A stretch of 12,921 bases of DNA, taken from assembly GCA_025457725.1 (NCBI GenBank), contig JALOTU010000018.1:1-12921 (forward strand). The letters run 5' to 3'. Under the pieces are notes generated by a model. The model did no database searches, had not been told where the DNA came from, and saw only the letters and a program-made list of their open reading frames with translations. Below, piece after piece: positions 5,810 to 12,921 of this stretch; position 1 is the first letter of the stretch, and each line of letters begins with the position of its first letter. The position numbers and the translations under genes are program-made. This stretch comes from Verrucomicrobiota bacterium. Lineage in GTDB: Bacteria > Verrucomicrobiota > Verrucomicrobiia > Limisphaerales > DSYF01.

Positions 5810-7159
5810 ATGATCAAAGGCATCGCATGCACATTGGTTCTCTGGGCCTGCAGCCTTCCCTGTCCATTGGGGATGCGGGCAGCCGAAGCCGGCCCGGCAC
5901 CGTCAGAAACCGGAGATGGCCAGTTGGCCCGGCGAATCCTGCAGGATGAGCGCATGGACGAAGTGGTGCGCCGGGGACAGCAGCTCTTGAAGTCGGGGAT
6001 GAATGCCGGGAGCGGTTATCAGGAGGTCTGGATCCGCGACCTGAACACGTTCATCGTGCCTTTGCTCGATGTCGCCCCCCGGCAGTCGGTTCGTGACGCC
6101 CTCCTGATCTTCCTCCATTTCCAGGGCCAGGACGGAGATATCGTTGATGGTTATGTGCCGAAAGACAAGGCCGGCGCCGGCTACGCCTACCGAGACAGCC
6201 CGACCCAACCCCTGTATCGGGCGCACAAGAACACGGTTGAAACCGACCAGGAAAGCTCCCTGGTGCAGGCGGTTTGCCGCTACATCCGGAAGACCGGAGA
6301 TGTCTCGGTTCTTGACGAGGCAATCCAGGGCCGGTCCGTCCGGGAACGCCTTGACATGGCGCTCGATTATCCGTTGAACCATCGCTTCTCGGAGCGCTAC
6401 GGGCTGGTTTGGGGTGCGACGACCGCTGATTGGGGCGACGTGCAGCCGGAACATGCCTGGGGGGTCGAGCTGGATGAAAACAGCCATCGCGCTATCGACA
6501 TCTACGACAACGCACTCCTCCTGGTGGCCATCGCCGATTTTTCAAGAACTGCCACCGACGGGCGGGCCGAGTTGAAGGCCAAGTGGGAAGATCACCACGC
6601 GCGCCTTCGGCTCGCGGTTCGCAGGCATTTGTGGGATGACGCAAGCCTCAAATTCATTCCGCACATTTATCTTGAGGGTTCGCCCTTCCCGGCGTCGTTC
6701 GATGAGCGGAAGGTGTTCTATCACGGAGGAACCGCGGTGGCCATGGAGGCGGACCTGTTGACACCGAATGAGATCCTTGTCTCCTACGGGCAAATGCGGG
6801 CGAACATGCGCCTGGCCGGCGCGGCAACCATTGGCCTGACCCTGTATCCACCTTACCCCGAAGGGTCATTTAAGAATCCGTCGATGCGGCCCTACTCGTA
6901 TCAGAACGGCGGCGACTGGACCTGGTTCGGAGCCCGCGTGGTTTGCCAACTGGCTCGACACGGATACGTCGCAGAAGCTTATCAAGAACTGGCGCCCATG
7001 CTGGAACGGGTGATCCGGCACGAGGGTTTTTACGAGTGGTGGTCGATGGACAATGCCCCCAAGGGGTCAGGGCATTTCCGGGGCTCTGCCGGCGTGCTGC
7101 TGGAGGCGATTTCGGAGTTACGTGGGTGGGCGAATGCCGCGAATCGGGAGCCCAAGTGA
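5810..7159 (+). CDS. Secreted (alpha/alpha)6-barrel (six-hairpin) glycosidase, family uncertain
   Basis: From the ATG at 5810 the product is 449 residues and opens with a compact signal peptide (MIKGIACTLVLWACSLPCPLG, with cleavage likely near AEA, residue 26), so it is exported. An in-frame ATG at 5765, preceded by AGGT 5 nt upstream, would add 15 residues and is a real alternative. The rest reads as helical hairpins with aromatic/acidic clusters typical of six-hairpin glycosidases: VWIRDLNTF (73-81), NTVETDQESS (141-150), LVWGATTADWGD (199-210), YSYQNGGDWTWFG (362-374), FYEWW (407-411) and FRGSAGVL (423-430). D77, E144, D206 and D210 are candidate catalytic acids. Glycogen-debranching and GH63-like enzymes share the fold, but I cannot place it in a numbered GH family. 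It is divergent from the sugar-sensing regulator and converges on sulfatase 1, so it probably trims part of the same glycan. Confidence 0.85.
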   Translation: MIKGIACTLVLWACSLPCPLGMRAAEAGPAPSETGDGQLARRILQDERMDEVVRRGQQLLKSGMNAGSGYQEVWIRDLNTFIVPLLDVAPRQSVRDALLIFLHFQGQDGDIVDGYVPKDKAGAGYAYRDSPTQPLYRAHKNTVETDQESSLVQAVCRYIRKTGDVSVLDEAIQGRSVRERLDMALDYPLNHRFSERYGLVWGATTADWGDVQPEHAWGVELDENSHRAIDIYDNALLLVAIADFSRTATDGRAELKAKWEDHHARLRLAVRRHLWDDASLKFIPHIYLEGSPFPASFDERKVFYHGGTAVAMEADLLTPNEILVSYGQMRANMRLAGAATIGLTLYPPYPEGSFKNPSMRPYSYQNGGDWTWFGARVVCQLARHGYVAEAYQELAPMLERVIRHEGFYEWWSMDNAPKGSGHFRGSAGVLLEAISELRGWANAANREPK

Positions 7160-7209
7160 TCCGGGCGCCTTCCAACAGATTCCCCTGGGCGTTGGGGATG
7201 AGTCGGAGA

Positions 7210-9087
7210 TCACTTCGCCCGCCGGTGAATATCCACGTAATAGGCACCGGCGATCGCTTTTTGGTGCTGGTCGAGCAGCGTGGCGCGGACGGTCGCAGGG
7301 CCGCCCTCCAATAGGACCTCAAAAGGAACCATGGCGGCATTGGCGGCGACCGCGTTGGTATAGCTTCGTCCGTTGATCTCCAGGCAGACGGCGGCCACCG
7401 GCAACGGCTGATAGGCGGGCATCCGCCACATTTCCTCCTCGACAAGATCTTTGGGTGGAACATGCGCGGGAGGAACACCGGTGAGGGGCACGTTCAAAAG
7501 CGCCGGCCAGCGGCGCACTTCGACATGGTAATCACCGGGGGCTTCAGCCGCGATGGGCCAGAAACCATGGACTGCCTCTCCCCTGGCCACCACGCCCTGC
7601 CACCAAAGCTGCTTTTGCGGGGGATCCAGTATCCAGGCGTCCGCGCCGAGCTCCAGCACCGGCTGGTTCGTGGTGCCGAGCAGCGGTCTTTCAAACGGCT
7701 GAAACTCGCCCAGGCCGCAGGCTTCCCAGTTCGCTTCATACACTTCGCGCAGTCTTGCCACCACATCGGTGTGGCTCGCCGCGAGGTTCCGCTTCTGCGC
7801 CGGATCGATTTCCAGGTGGTAAAGTTCCCGCCCGTTGATCAACCTCCAGTGCGAATCCAGCACCACGCTGTTCTTCCATTTCACCGGCGTCTCCTCGTTG
7901 TTCTGGCTGTGCAACACCCACGGCCGATGCCGCCAGGTTTGGCCGGTTTGCCTGAGCAACGGCACGAGGCTTTGCCCGTCGAGCTCCAAGGTCGCCGGGA
8001 GTTTGATCCCCGCCAATTCCGCGAGTGTCGGCAGCAAATCAAAATGAGCGGCGAGTTCACTGATGTCGCGCGGGGGGCCCAATTTGCCTTCCGGCCAACG
8101 AACAAAGCACGGCACGCGATGTCCACCCTCATAAACCGAACCCTTCGTCCCGCGCATCCCGGCGTTGTAAATGTTCTCGGGATGCGCCGTGCCATTGTCG
8201 GTGGCAAAGACCACAATGGTGTTTTGCGCGAGGCCTTGTTCCTCAAGAAACTTCAGCAGTCGGCCGACATTCCAATCCACCCGGGTGATGGACGCATAAA
8301 ACTTGTCCAGATCTGTCGGCCATTCGTTTCCCGAAAATGCCTCCAGCCACTCCGGGCGGACGTTCCAAGGAAAATGCGGCACGTTCGTCGCCAGGTAGAG
8401 AAGAAACGGACGTTCGTCCTTCTGGCGCATGAATTCCATCGCGCGATCAAAGAAAACATCCGTGTTGAACCCGGGCTCAGCCTCCCAATCGCCGTTGTGC
8501 AGGTAATGATCGTCAAACCGGTCGTTGCCCCAGTAATCACTGGTGGCGGCCAGCCCGCAATCCCCGATGCCGAACCACTCCTCAAACCCGCGATCCATCG
8601 GGCGGTAGGGATAATTGTGTCCCAGATGCCACTTGCCGACGAGCGCGGTGCGGTAACCGTTGGTCTGAAAGATTTCTCCCAGGGTGCATTCGCCGGCGCG
8701 CAGATAGTTTCGCATGTTCAACGTGCGGCGGACGCCGACGCGGTCGGAAACCCTTCCCGTCAGCAGCGCAGCCCGCGTGGGCGCGCAAAAGGGATTCACA
8801 TGGAAATCGGTGAGTCGCACCGATTCATCGTGCAGCCGATCCAGATGTGGCGTCTTGAGAACCGGGTTGCCGTGGCAGGACAAATCGCCATAGCCCTGAT
8901 CGTCCACGAGCAGCACAATGACATTGGGAGGCCGCGCGTGTCTGACTTCCGCCTCAAGTTCAGCGGCCTGCAGGTGCGCTGCCGCCAGCCCGGACCAAAC
9001 CAAATATGTCGCCGCCCAAGCAATGCGAAAGACCGAGAAGATCTTGGCCTCGGTGCGGTGTTGTGGGTGGTCATGGCCGATCATCAT
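7210..9087 (-). CDS. Secreted FGly-dependent sulfatase 1 (arylsulfatase A-like) with C-terminal extension
   Basis: 625 residues from the ATG at 9087. An N-terminal hydrophobic segment (IAWAATYLVWSGLAAAHLQAA, about 22-42) looks like a signal peptide after a rather long polar n-region. The sulfatase core follows: PNVIVLLVDDQGYGDL (54-69) with metal ligands D62/D63, and CAPTRAALLTGR, where C101 is the cysteine converted to formylglycine and R105 completes the C-x-P-x-R signature. Other active-site residues are K152 and H154 (GKWHLGH), H238 (NVPHFPW), D297/N298 (FATDNG) and K315 (RGTKGSVYEGG). All expected catalytic residues are present. About 165 residues after position 460 form an extra domain containing GDYHVEVRRWP; similar tails are known on planctomycete and verrucomicrobial sulfatases. 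The start is set by AGGA 7 nt upstream, 14 bp after the sulfatase 2 stop, so the two are co-transcribed. Substrate and S1 subfamily are not determinable here; a formylglycine-generating enzyme must be encoded elsewhere. Confidence 0.94.
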   Translation of the reverse strand: MMIGHDHPQHRTEAKIFSVFRIAWAATYLVWSGLAAAHLQAAELEAEVRHARPPNVIVLLVDDQGYGDLSCHGNPVLKTPHLDRLHDESVRLTDFHVNPFCAPTRAALLTGRVSDRVGVRRTLNMRNYLRAGECTLGEIFQTNGYRTALVGKWHLGHNYPYRPMDRGFEEWFGIGDCGLAATSDYWGNDRFDDHYLHNGDWEAEPGFNTDVFFDRAMEFMRQKDERPFLLYLATNVPHFPWNVRPEWLEAFSGNEWPTDLDKFYASITRVDWNVGRLLKFLEEQGLAQNTIVVFATDNGTAHPENIYNAGMRGTKGSVYEGGHRVPCFVRWPEGKLGPPRDISELAAHFDLLPTLAELAGIKLPATLELDGQSLVPLLRQTGQTWRHRPWVLHSQNNEETPVKWKNSVVLDSHWRLINGRELYHLEIDPAQKRNLAASHTDVVARLREVYEANWEACGLGEFQPFERPLLGTTNQPVLELGADAWILDPPQKQLWWQGVVARGEAVHGFWPIAAEAPGDYHVEVRRWPALLNVPLTGVPPAHVPPKDLVEEEMWRMPAYQPLPVAAVCLEINGRSYTNAVAANAAMVPFEVLLEGGPATVRATLLDQHQKAIAGAYYVDIHRRAK

Positions 9088-9094
9088 ACAGTCA

Positions 9095-9098
9095 TCCT
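9095..9098 (-). promoter_or_regulatory. Shine-Dalgarno (AGGA) for sulfatase 1
   Basis: AGGA lies 7 nt before the ATG at 9087, within the 14-bp gap after sulfatase 2. It is the clearest ribosome-binding site in the window. It decides against the longer reading from 9174, whose first 29 codons would overlap the end of sulfatase 2. Confidence 0.65.
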
Positions 9099-9101
9099 GT
9101 T

Positions 9102-10679
9102 CTAATGGGCCTGGCCGAACAGCGGACGAGCTCTGACGGATTCCAGATGCGGCGATTTCACGCGCGCCAGCCAATCCACCAACAGGCCCTTCATCCGCAT
9201 GGCTTCAGCGCGGGCTTTCTCCCGGTCAGGATTCCGGCCGATGAGATTGTTCAGTTCCTGCGGATCGTTCTTCAGATCATACAGGGCATCGAGCGAGGGT
9301 GCGTCCGCCGTCTGGCCGCACAGGTACTTCCATCGCCCGTCAAAAATCATGAAGCCCGGCACGCTCTGGCTGTTCCACTCCGAAACCGCCACCCGCCCCA
9401 CCCCGCTTTCCTTGCCCTCGATGAAGGGTCGCAAGCTTTCGCCTTCCGAGGCGTGTTCCCTCTGGCCGCAGTAATCGAGGATGGTCGCAAAGAGATCGAG
9501 ATGGGAGCTGGGCGTCGGGACGACCGTGCCGGCCGGGATGACGCCGGGCAACCGCAGGAGCAGCGGCACGTGCACCGAGCCCTCGTAGAAGATGTTTTTG
9601 CTGTTCATCCCGTGGTCGCCGAGCATCTCCCCGTGGTCACTGGTGAAAATCACCAGCGTGTTGTCCGCGAGGCCCAGTTCGTCGAGGCGCTGGAGAATGT
9701 TGCCCACCCAGTGGTCCACCTCGGCGACCATCCCGTAGTAGATGGATGTCATCTGCCGGATATTCTCCGGGTTGCGATAGGCGCCGTCGCGCTCGCGCTT
9801 GTTTGGGGGGTAGGGCGAGTTGGTGCGGGGATCGTTGATGCTGGCTGGAACGGGAATGGCCCCGGGCGGATACAGGCTGTAATACGGCTCGGAGACCACG
9901 AAGGGCGGATGCGGCGGACCGATTGAAATCGTGAGCGTGAACGGCCCGTCCCTGAGCCGCTCCAGGGCGGCGATCCCTTCCTTGGCGGTGAACGCCGTCC
10001 GGCTGAACTCGGCGGGAATCTCCAGGCGTCCATACATGCCCGCTTGAGAAGTCTTCCCCTTCGGAGTCTTCCCAAAATTCTCGTCGAGTGGAATCGGGGT
10101 GTAATTGCCTTGCCGCATGGCCAACTGGCCGGGTTGAAGCGGGCGGTCCGGCACATTCCGCTCGATGAACTGGACATAGGCTTCACTTTCGGAAATCTCC
10201 GCCTGGCAGCCGGGCGGGGCCTGCTTCCCGTTGAGCCAGCGGACGGGCTGCGTGTAATCCATGGCCAGCCGGTAGGGACTGTGAAACTTGCCGTGATACT
10301 CGCCGCGATAACCGTTGCGCAGGAGAATCTGATCGAAGGACGGGAACGGCGGGGCGTCGGTCCGCTTTTCGTCCCCGTTGCTGAGGACGTGATTGGATTC
10401 GATGCTGTGCCCCGTGAGCATGGCCGTGCGCGCCGGCACGCAAACGGGACACGCGGAGTAGAAGCTCGTGAACCGCGCACCCTGCCGGGCGAGCCGGTCA
10501 AGATTCGGGGTCTTGATCGCCGGGTTGCCCGCACAGCTCAGGGCATCCCAGCGCTGTTGGTCTGTCATGATGAACAGCAGGTTGACCGGCCGGCTGGCGG
10601 GGCGGTTGGTTTCCGTCGCGTGGCTGTTGCACCAAGCCAGCGCGAGCGTGCAGATGGACCAGAGTATTTTCATGTGCAT
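9102..10679 (-). CDS. Secreted FGly-dependent sulfatase 2 (choline-sulfatase/iduronate-sulfatase-like)
   Basis: 525 residues from the ATG at 10679, opening with signal peptide MHMKILWSICTLALAWCNSHA; W before the cysteine argues against a lipobox, so it is probably soluble in the periplasm or outside. Catalytic landmarks: NLLFIMTDQQRWDAL (33-47) with D40 and the 'DQ' variant common in this branch; CVPARTAMLTGH with C80 (formylglycine) and R84; K131 and H133 (HGKFH); H257 (GPPHPPF); D348/H349 (TSDHGEMLGDHG); K361 (NSKNIFYEG). The active site looks complete. LYDLKNDPQELNNL near the end is the usual sulfatase closing motif. It differs clearly from its neighbour in length, metal-binding motif and C-terminus, so the two probably remove different sulfate groups from one glycan. 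It lies 93 bp downstream of the GH43 gene and 14 bp before sulfatase 1. A GTG reading from 10718 adds 13 charged residues before the signal peptide and was rejected. Confidence 0.94.
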   Translation of the reverse strand: MHMKILWSICTLALAWCNSHATETNRPASRPVNLLFIMTDQQRWDALSCAGNPAIKTPNLDRLARQGARFTSFYSACPVCVPARTAMLTGHSIESNHVLSNGDEKRTDAPPFPSFDQILLRNGYRGEYHGKFHSPYRLAMDYTQPVRWLNGKQAPPGCQAEISESEAYVQFIERNVPDRPLQPGQLAMRQGNYTPIPLDENFGKTPKGKTSQAGMYGRLEIPAEFSRTAFTAKEGIAALERLRDGPFTLTISIGPPHPPFVVSEPYYSLYPPGAIPVPASINDPRTNSPYPPNKRERDGAYRNPENIRQMTSIYYGMVAEVDHWVGNILQRLDELGLADNTLVIFTSDHGEMLGDHGMNSKNIFYEGSVHVPLLLRLPGVIPAGTVVPTPSSHLDLFATILDYCGQREHASEGESLRPFIEGKESGVGRVAVSEWNSQSVPGFMIFDGRWKYLCGQTADAPSLDALYDLKNDPQELNNLIGRNPDREKARAEAMRMKGLLVDWLARVKSPHLESVRARPLFGQAH

Positions 10680-10772
10680 TCGGTTTGCTTGATTCGTGTC
10701 GGTTCTTGTTCTTCCCACCTGCCCGCGTCACGGCCCGGTCAACGACCCCGTCCAACCGCAGCAGCGAGGCAG

Positions 10773-11783
10773 TTACTGTGACTGGCTCTTTTCAGGGTGC
10801 GCTCTCAGGCTGACCCTGTCCACTCCATCCACTGTGATCTTCACCGGCTTGATGAAGCCTTGCTCGTCGAACTCCATCCGGTCCATGCAGGTGACGCGAT
10901 GGTTGCCGTCGGTCTCCCCCAGCGGCCGGCGGTGATAGACGATGTAGTAGGCGTCCTGCCCCGGCAATTTGATCAGGGAATGATGCCCCGCACCCGTGGC
11001 GACTTGCGGGTCTTGCTGCAGAATCTTTCCAATCCTCTTGAACGGCCCGAGTGGGGAATCGGCCATGGCGTAGGCCACCGAGTAGTCCGGTCCGGTCCAG
11101 CCGCCCTCGGACCACATGAAGTAATACTTGCCGCTGCGCCGGAACATGAACGGACCTTCCACATAGCCCTCGGGCGTGATCTCCTTGAACACCGTGCCGT
11201 CGGGGAATGGGTCGAAGCCGCGGAAATCGTCCTGCAGCCGGGCGATGTTGCAGTGCCGCCAACCGCCGTAGATCAGGTAGTGCTGGCCGTCCTGGTCGCG
11301 GAAGACGAACTGGTCAATCGGCTGCGCTCCGTTGTGGAAGCGGTCAATCAGCGGCTTGCCGAGATAATCCTTGAACGGACCTTCAGGCCGCTCCGCCACG
11401 GCCACGCCAATGCCGCCGGGCTGCTGGTCGTTCTGGATGTCGTTCGCACCGAAGAAGAGGAAGTAGCGTCCGCCCTTCTCGATGACCGCCGGCGCCCACA
11501 GGGCGCGGCGCGCCCACGTCACCGCGTTCGTATCGAGAATGCGGCTGTGTTTGGTCCACGTGATGAGGTCCGGCGAGGAGAACGCGTCGAAGAACACCTG
11601 TTGGTCATAGGGCGCTGAGTAGGTGGGATAAACCCAGAACCGGTCGCCAAAAACGGCGCCCTCGGGATCGGCATACCAGCCGGGGAAGATGGGGTTGCCG
11701 GACCTGGCGGGCCTTTCGTCGCCGGGGAGCAACAAGGCGCTGACCCAGAGAATTGCGGCGAAGAGCGGGAGTAAGGGCTTCAT
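10773..11783 (-). CDS. Secreted glycoside hydrolase family 43 protein
   Basis: 336 residues from the ATG at 11783, starting with a signal peptide (MKPLLPLFAAILWVSALLLP), then GNPIFPGWYADPEGAVFGDR. The five-bladed beta-propeller motifs of GH43 are clear: base D39 in WYADP, the pKa-modulating D157 in QPIDQFVFRDQDG, and general acid E209 in YVEGPFMF. The family's usual WAPD motif reads WAPA (ALWAPAVIEKGG, 94-105). Blade sequences such as YLIYGGW, YYFMWSEGGWTGPDYSVAYA and TGAGHHSLI match GH43 members from gut and marine glycan degraders. GH43 enzymes mostly release alpha-L-arabinofuranose or beta-D-xylose, some beta-galactose; which one applies here is not resolvable. The frame is open to 12134, but those codons overlap the upstream gene and carry no family similarity. 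The ATG at 11810 is a minor alternative, and no clear Shine-Dalgarno is present. Confidence 0.93.
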   Translation of the reverse strand: MKPLLPLFAAILWVSALLLPGDERPARSGNPIFPGWYADPEGAVFGDRFWVYPTYSAPYDQQVFFDAFSSPDLITWTKHSRILDTNAVTWARRALWAPAVIEKGGRYFLFFGANDIQNDQQPGGIGVAVAERPEGPFKDYLGKPLIDRFHNGAQPIDQFVFRDQDGQHYLIYGGWRHCNIARLQDDFRGFDPFPDGTVFKEITPEGYVEGPFMFRRSGKYYFMWSEGGWTGPDYSVAYAMADSPLGPFKRIGKILQQDPQVATGAGHHSLIKLPGQDAYYIVYHRRPLGETDGNHRVTCMDRMEFDEQGFIKPVKITVDGVDRVSLRAHPEKSQSQ

Positions 11784-11913
11784 GGCGGGTGGCAGGGTCA
11801 AGTCACACATCGGCACTTGTTGATTGATGCGACGCGGTTCGGTGAAATGGATTGGACGGCAAGGCGGGTCCTTGAAGCAACCTCGCCAACCACTTTGGGG
11901 CCTTTCCTTCGTT

Positions 11914-12921
11914 TCATGGGTTATCGGGGTGGGCTGCGCGGCAGGACAGGTTGTCCACGGAAACCGTGACTCCGTTGCCGAAGTTGCCCCAGCCGTTGAT
12001 CTGGACGTAAAGCTTCCAGCTGCCGGTGAATGGTGGGATGTGGGAAAAACGATACGTGCGCCACTCGCCGGTCTTTTCCAACACCTGATCCACCGGACCA
12101 TACCACGTGCGCGTGTCCTCGTGGTAAATGCCATAATTGATGATGGGCGCAGGGGCTGCGGCGGAGCAGTTGTCCCAGCGCATCCGGCAACTCACCTCGT
12201 AACGGGCGCCCCTGCGCAACCCGAGATGCTGCCAGAGTTGCGCCGACTCAAAGTTTGAGGTGGCCGGGCCCATCGCCAGCGTGACAAACCGCTGCTCGCC
12301 AGACGCGATGATGTTGGCCGAGATGCCCGTGCCGCCCATGTTGGCGAAATACCACGGCGGTGCGATGGCGCCCGGAGATTGTTTGGCGAAGTCGGCATCG
12401 CCAACGAGTTCCCCGGCGCGGGATTCGGCTTCCACAGGTTCGGTCAGCTCGGCAAGTTCAAAATCATCCACCAGCACCGTCGTGGCGGCCGGTTTCTGAT
12501 TGGGGAGCAGCGAGACGTAAACGAGCGTGCGCTGGGCCGGGTCCGTCGCGCAGAACCGAAACCGGAGCTGGTGCCACTGATTGTCGAACAGCCACTCGTC
12601 GCGCCCGGCAAAGTCGCCCGTGCCCTCGCGATGCCGCGCCCAGAAGGAGACGATGGCTGACCGATGCCCGCTCGTGGCGCTGGCGTTGGCGGGCGGCGCG
12701 TCGGGTCCATCCGGCCAGCGCACCCAGACGCTCGCCTCATACGTTTTGGTCGCGTCGAGCTGCACCAACTGGCCAACCGTGACAAACTCAAATCCCTGTG
12801 TGTCGGCCGGAATTGAAAGCGACAAACATCGGCTCCCGGTCTTCGCCACTCCCTCAACACAAGCCACGACAAGCCGGGCCTTGACGGCGTCGCGCCCCGT
12901 GCATTGCACCTGCCAACCGTC
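11914..12921 (-). CDS. C-terminal part of a secreted protein with two CBM4/9-like carbohydrate-binding modules (5' truncated)
   Basis: 335 residues are visible; the frame continues through the right edge (DGWQVQCTG at the boundary), so the start and N-terminal domain are outside. Two beta-sandwich modules stand in tandem. The first, roughly 1-158, has YEASVWVRWPDG, WHQLRFRFCAT and TTVLVDDFELAEL. The second, roughly 170-325, has LVGDADFAKQSPGAIAPPW, YEVSCRMRWDN, GEWRTYRFSHI, WKLYVQINGWG and TVSVDNLSC. The 'W-x-x-x-x-F-x-F' plus 'V-x-V-D-D/N' pattern is that of CBM4/9-like carbohydrate-binding domains, which tether enzymes to glycans. In this context the missing part is probably a glycoside hydrolase catalytic domain, but that is inference. 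It is the first visible gene of the operon carrying the GH43 and both sulfatases, with 130 bp between its stop and the GH43 start. An initiation codon at 12909 (GTG) is not credible, because the domain is already under way there. Confidence 0.8.
   Translation of the reverse strand, partial: DGWQVQCTGRDAVKARLVVACVEGVAKTGSRCLSLSIPADTQGFEFVTVGQLVQLDATKTYEASVWVRWPDGPDAPPANASATSGHRSAIVSFWARHREGTGDFAGRDEWLFDNQWHQLRFRFCATDPAQRTLVYVSLLPNQKPAATTVLVDDFELAELTEPVEAESRAGELVGDADFAKQSPGAIAPPWYFANMGGTGISANIIASGEQRFVTLAMGPATSNFESAQLWQHLGLRRGARYEVSCRMRWDNCSAAAPAPIINYGIYHEDTRTWYGPVDQVLEKTGEWRTYRFSHIPPFTGSWKLYVQINGWGNFGNGVTVSVDNLSCRAAHPDNP

Noticed and set aside
7172..7198. Possible bidirectional terminator between the glycosidase and sulfatase 1 (CCAAC/GTTGG or TCCCC/GGGGA)
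   Set aside because: The two 5-bp stems are mutually exclusive, loops are long, and there is no T-run on either strand. I see no convincing terminator in the 50-bp gap.
7462..9105. 547-codon open frame on the plus strand opposite sulfatase 1
   Set aside because: It is antisense to a gene with complete sulfatase motifs, has no family features, and is rich in Arg/His/Pro as expected of a GC-rich shadow frame.
10680..10772. Regulatory structure in the 93-bp gap between GH43 and sulfatase 2
   Set aside because: Only a 4-bp hairpin (GGTC-AAC-GACC, 10737-10747) is visible; too weak for a terminator or promoter call.
11798..11917. 39-codon minus-strand frame starting in an ATGA overlap with the CBM protein stop
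   Set aside because: Short, basic and without family features; the overlapping ATG is likely chance. The 130-bp gap otherwise holds only a 5-bp hairpin at 11860-11874.

Overview
This is a GC-rich bacterial window that reads as part of a polysaccharide-utilisation locus from a member of the PVC superphylum. Verrucomicrobiota is the likeliest phylum, with Lentisphaerota, Kiritimatiellota or Planctomycetota also possible. The assignment rests on gene content: two FGly-type sulfatases, a secreted GH43, a XylR-type AraC regulator, an SSS sodium symporter and a large FAD-dependent oxidoreductase with beta-sandwich modules, and no SusC/SusD pair in view. No rRNA, tRNA, CRISPR or transposon was found, so the phylum is an inference.

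Layout, left to right. (1) Minus-strand operon A, read from 4229 down to the left edge: SSS symporter, FAD-dependent oxidoreductase, then the 5' end of a secreted beta-helix-type protein, running off the window. The last two overlap by 4 bp (ATGA). (2) Minus-strand regulator at 4380-5600, a periplasmic-binding-like sensor domain fused to an AraC DNA-binding domain, with 150 bp between it and the symporter. (3) A plus-strand secreted (alpha/alpha)6-type glycosidase at 5810-7159, divergent from the regulator across a 209-bp region full of repeats. (4) Minus-strand operon B, read from the right edge down to 7210: the C-terminal part of a protein with two CBM4/9-like modules (truncated), a GH43, sulfatase 2 and sulfatase 1. 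Operon B converges on the glycosidase with a 50-bp gap.

How the genes may work together (inference): the exported sulfatases, GH43, glycosidase, CBM protein and beta-helix protein desulfate and trim a sulfated, probably arabinose- or galactose-containing glycan outside the cytoplasm. The symporter imports a released sugar, the signal-less FAD oxidoreductase may oxidise it in the cytoplasm, and the regulator senses a sugar. The exact glycan cannot be read from the sequence.

The least explained material is non-coding. There is an 18-bp perfect palindrome over the regulator start, a repeated CGTTGTG element with a pseudoknot-like arrangement of inverted repeats in the divergent promoter region, and three inverted repeats stacked upstream of the symporter. 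All intergenic gaps are under 300 bp.
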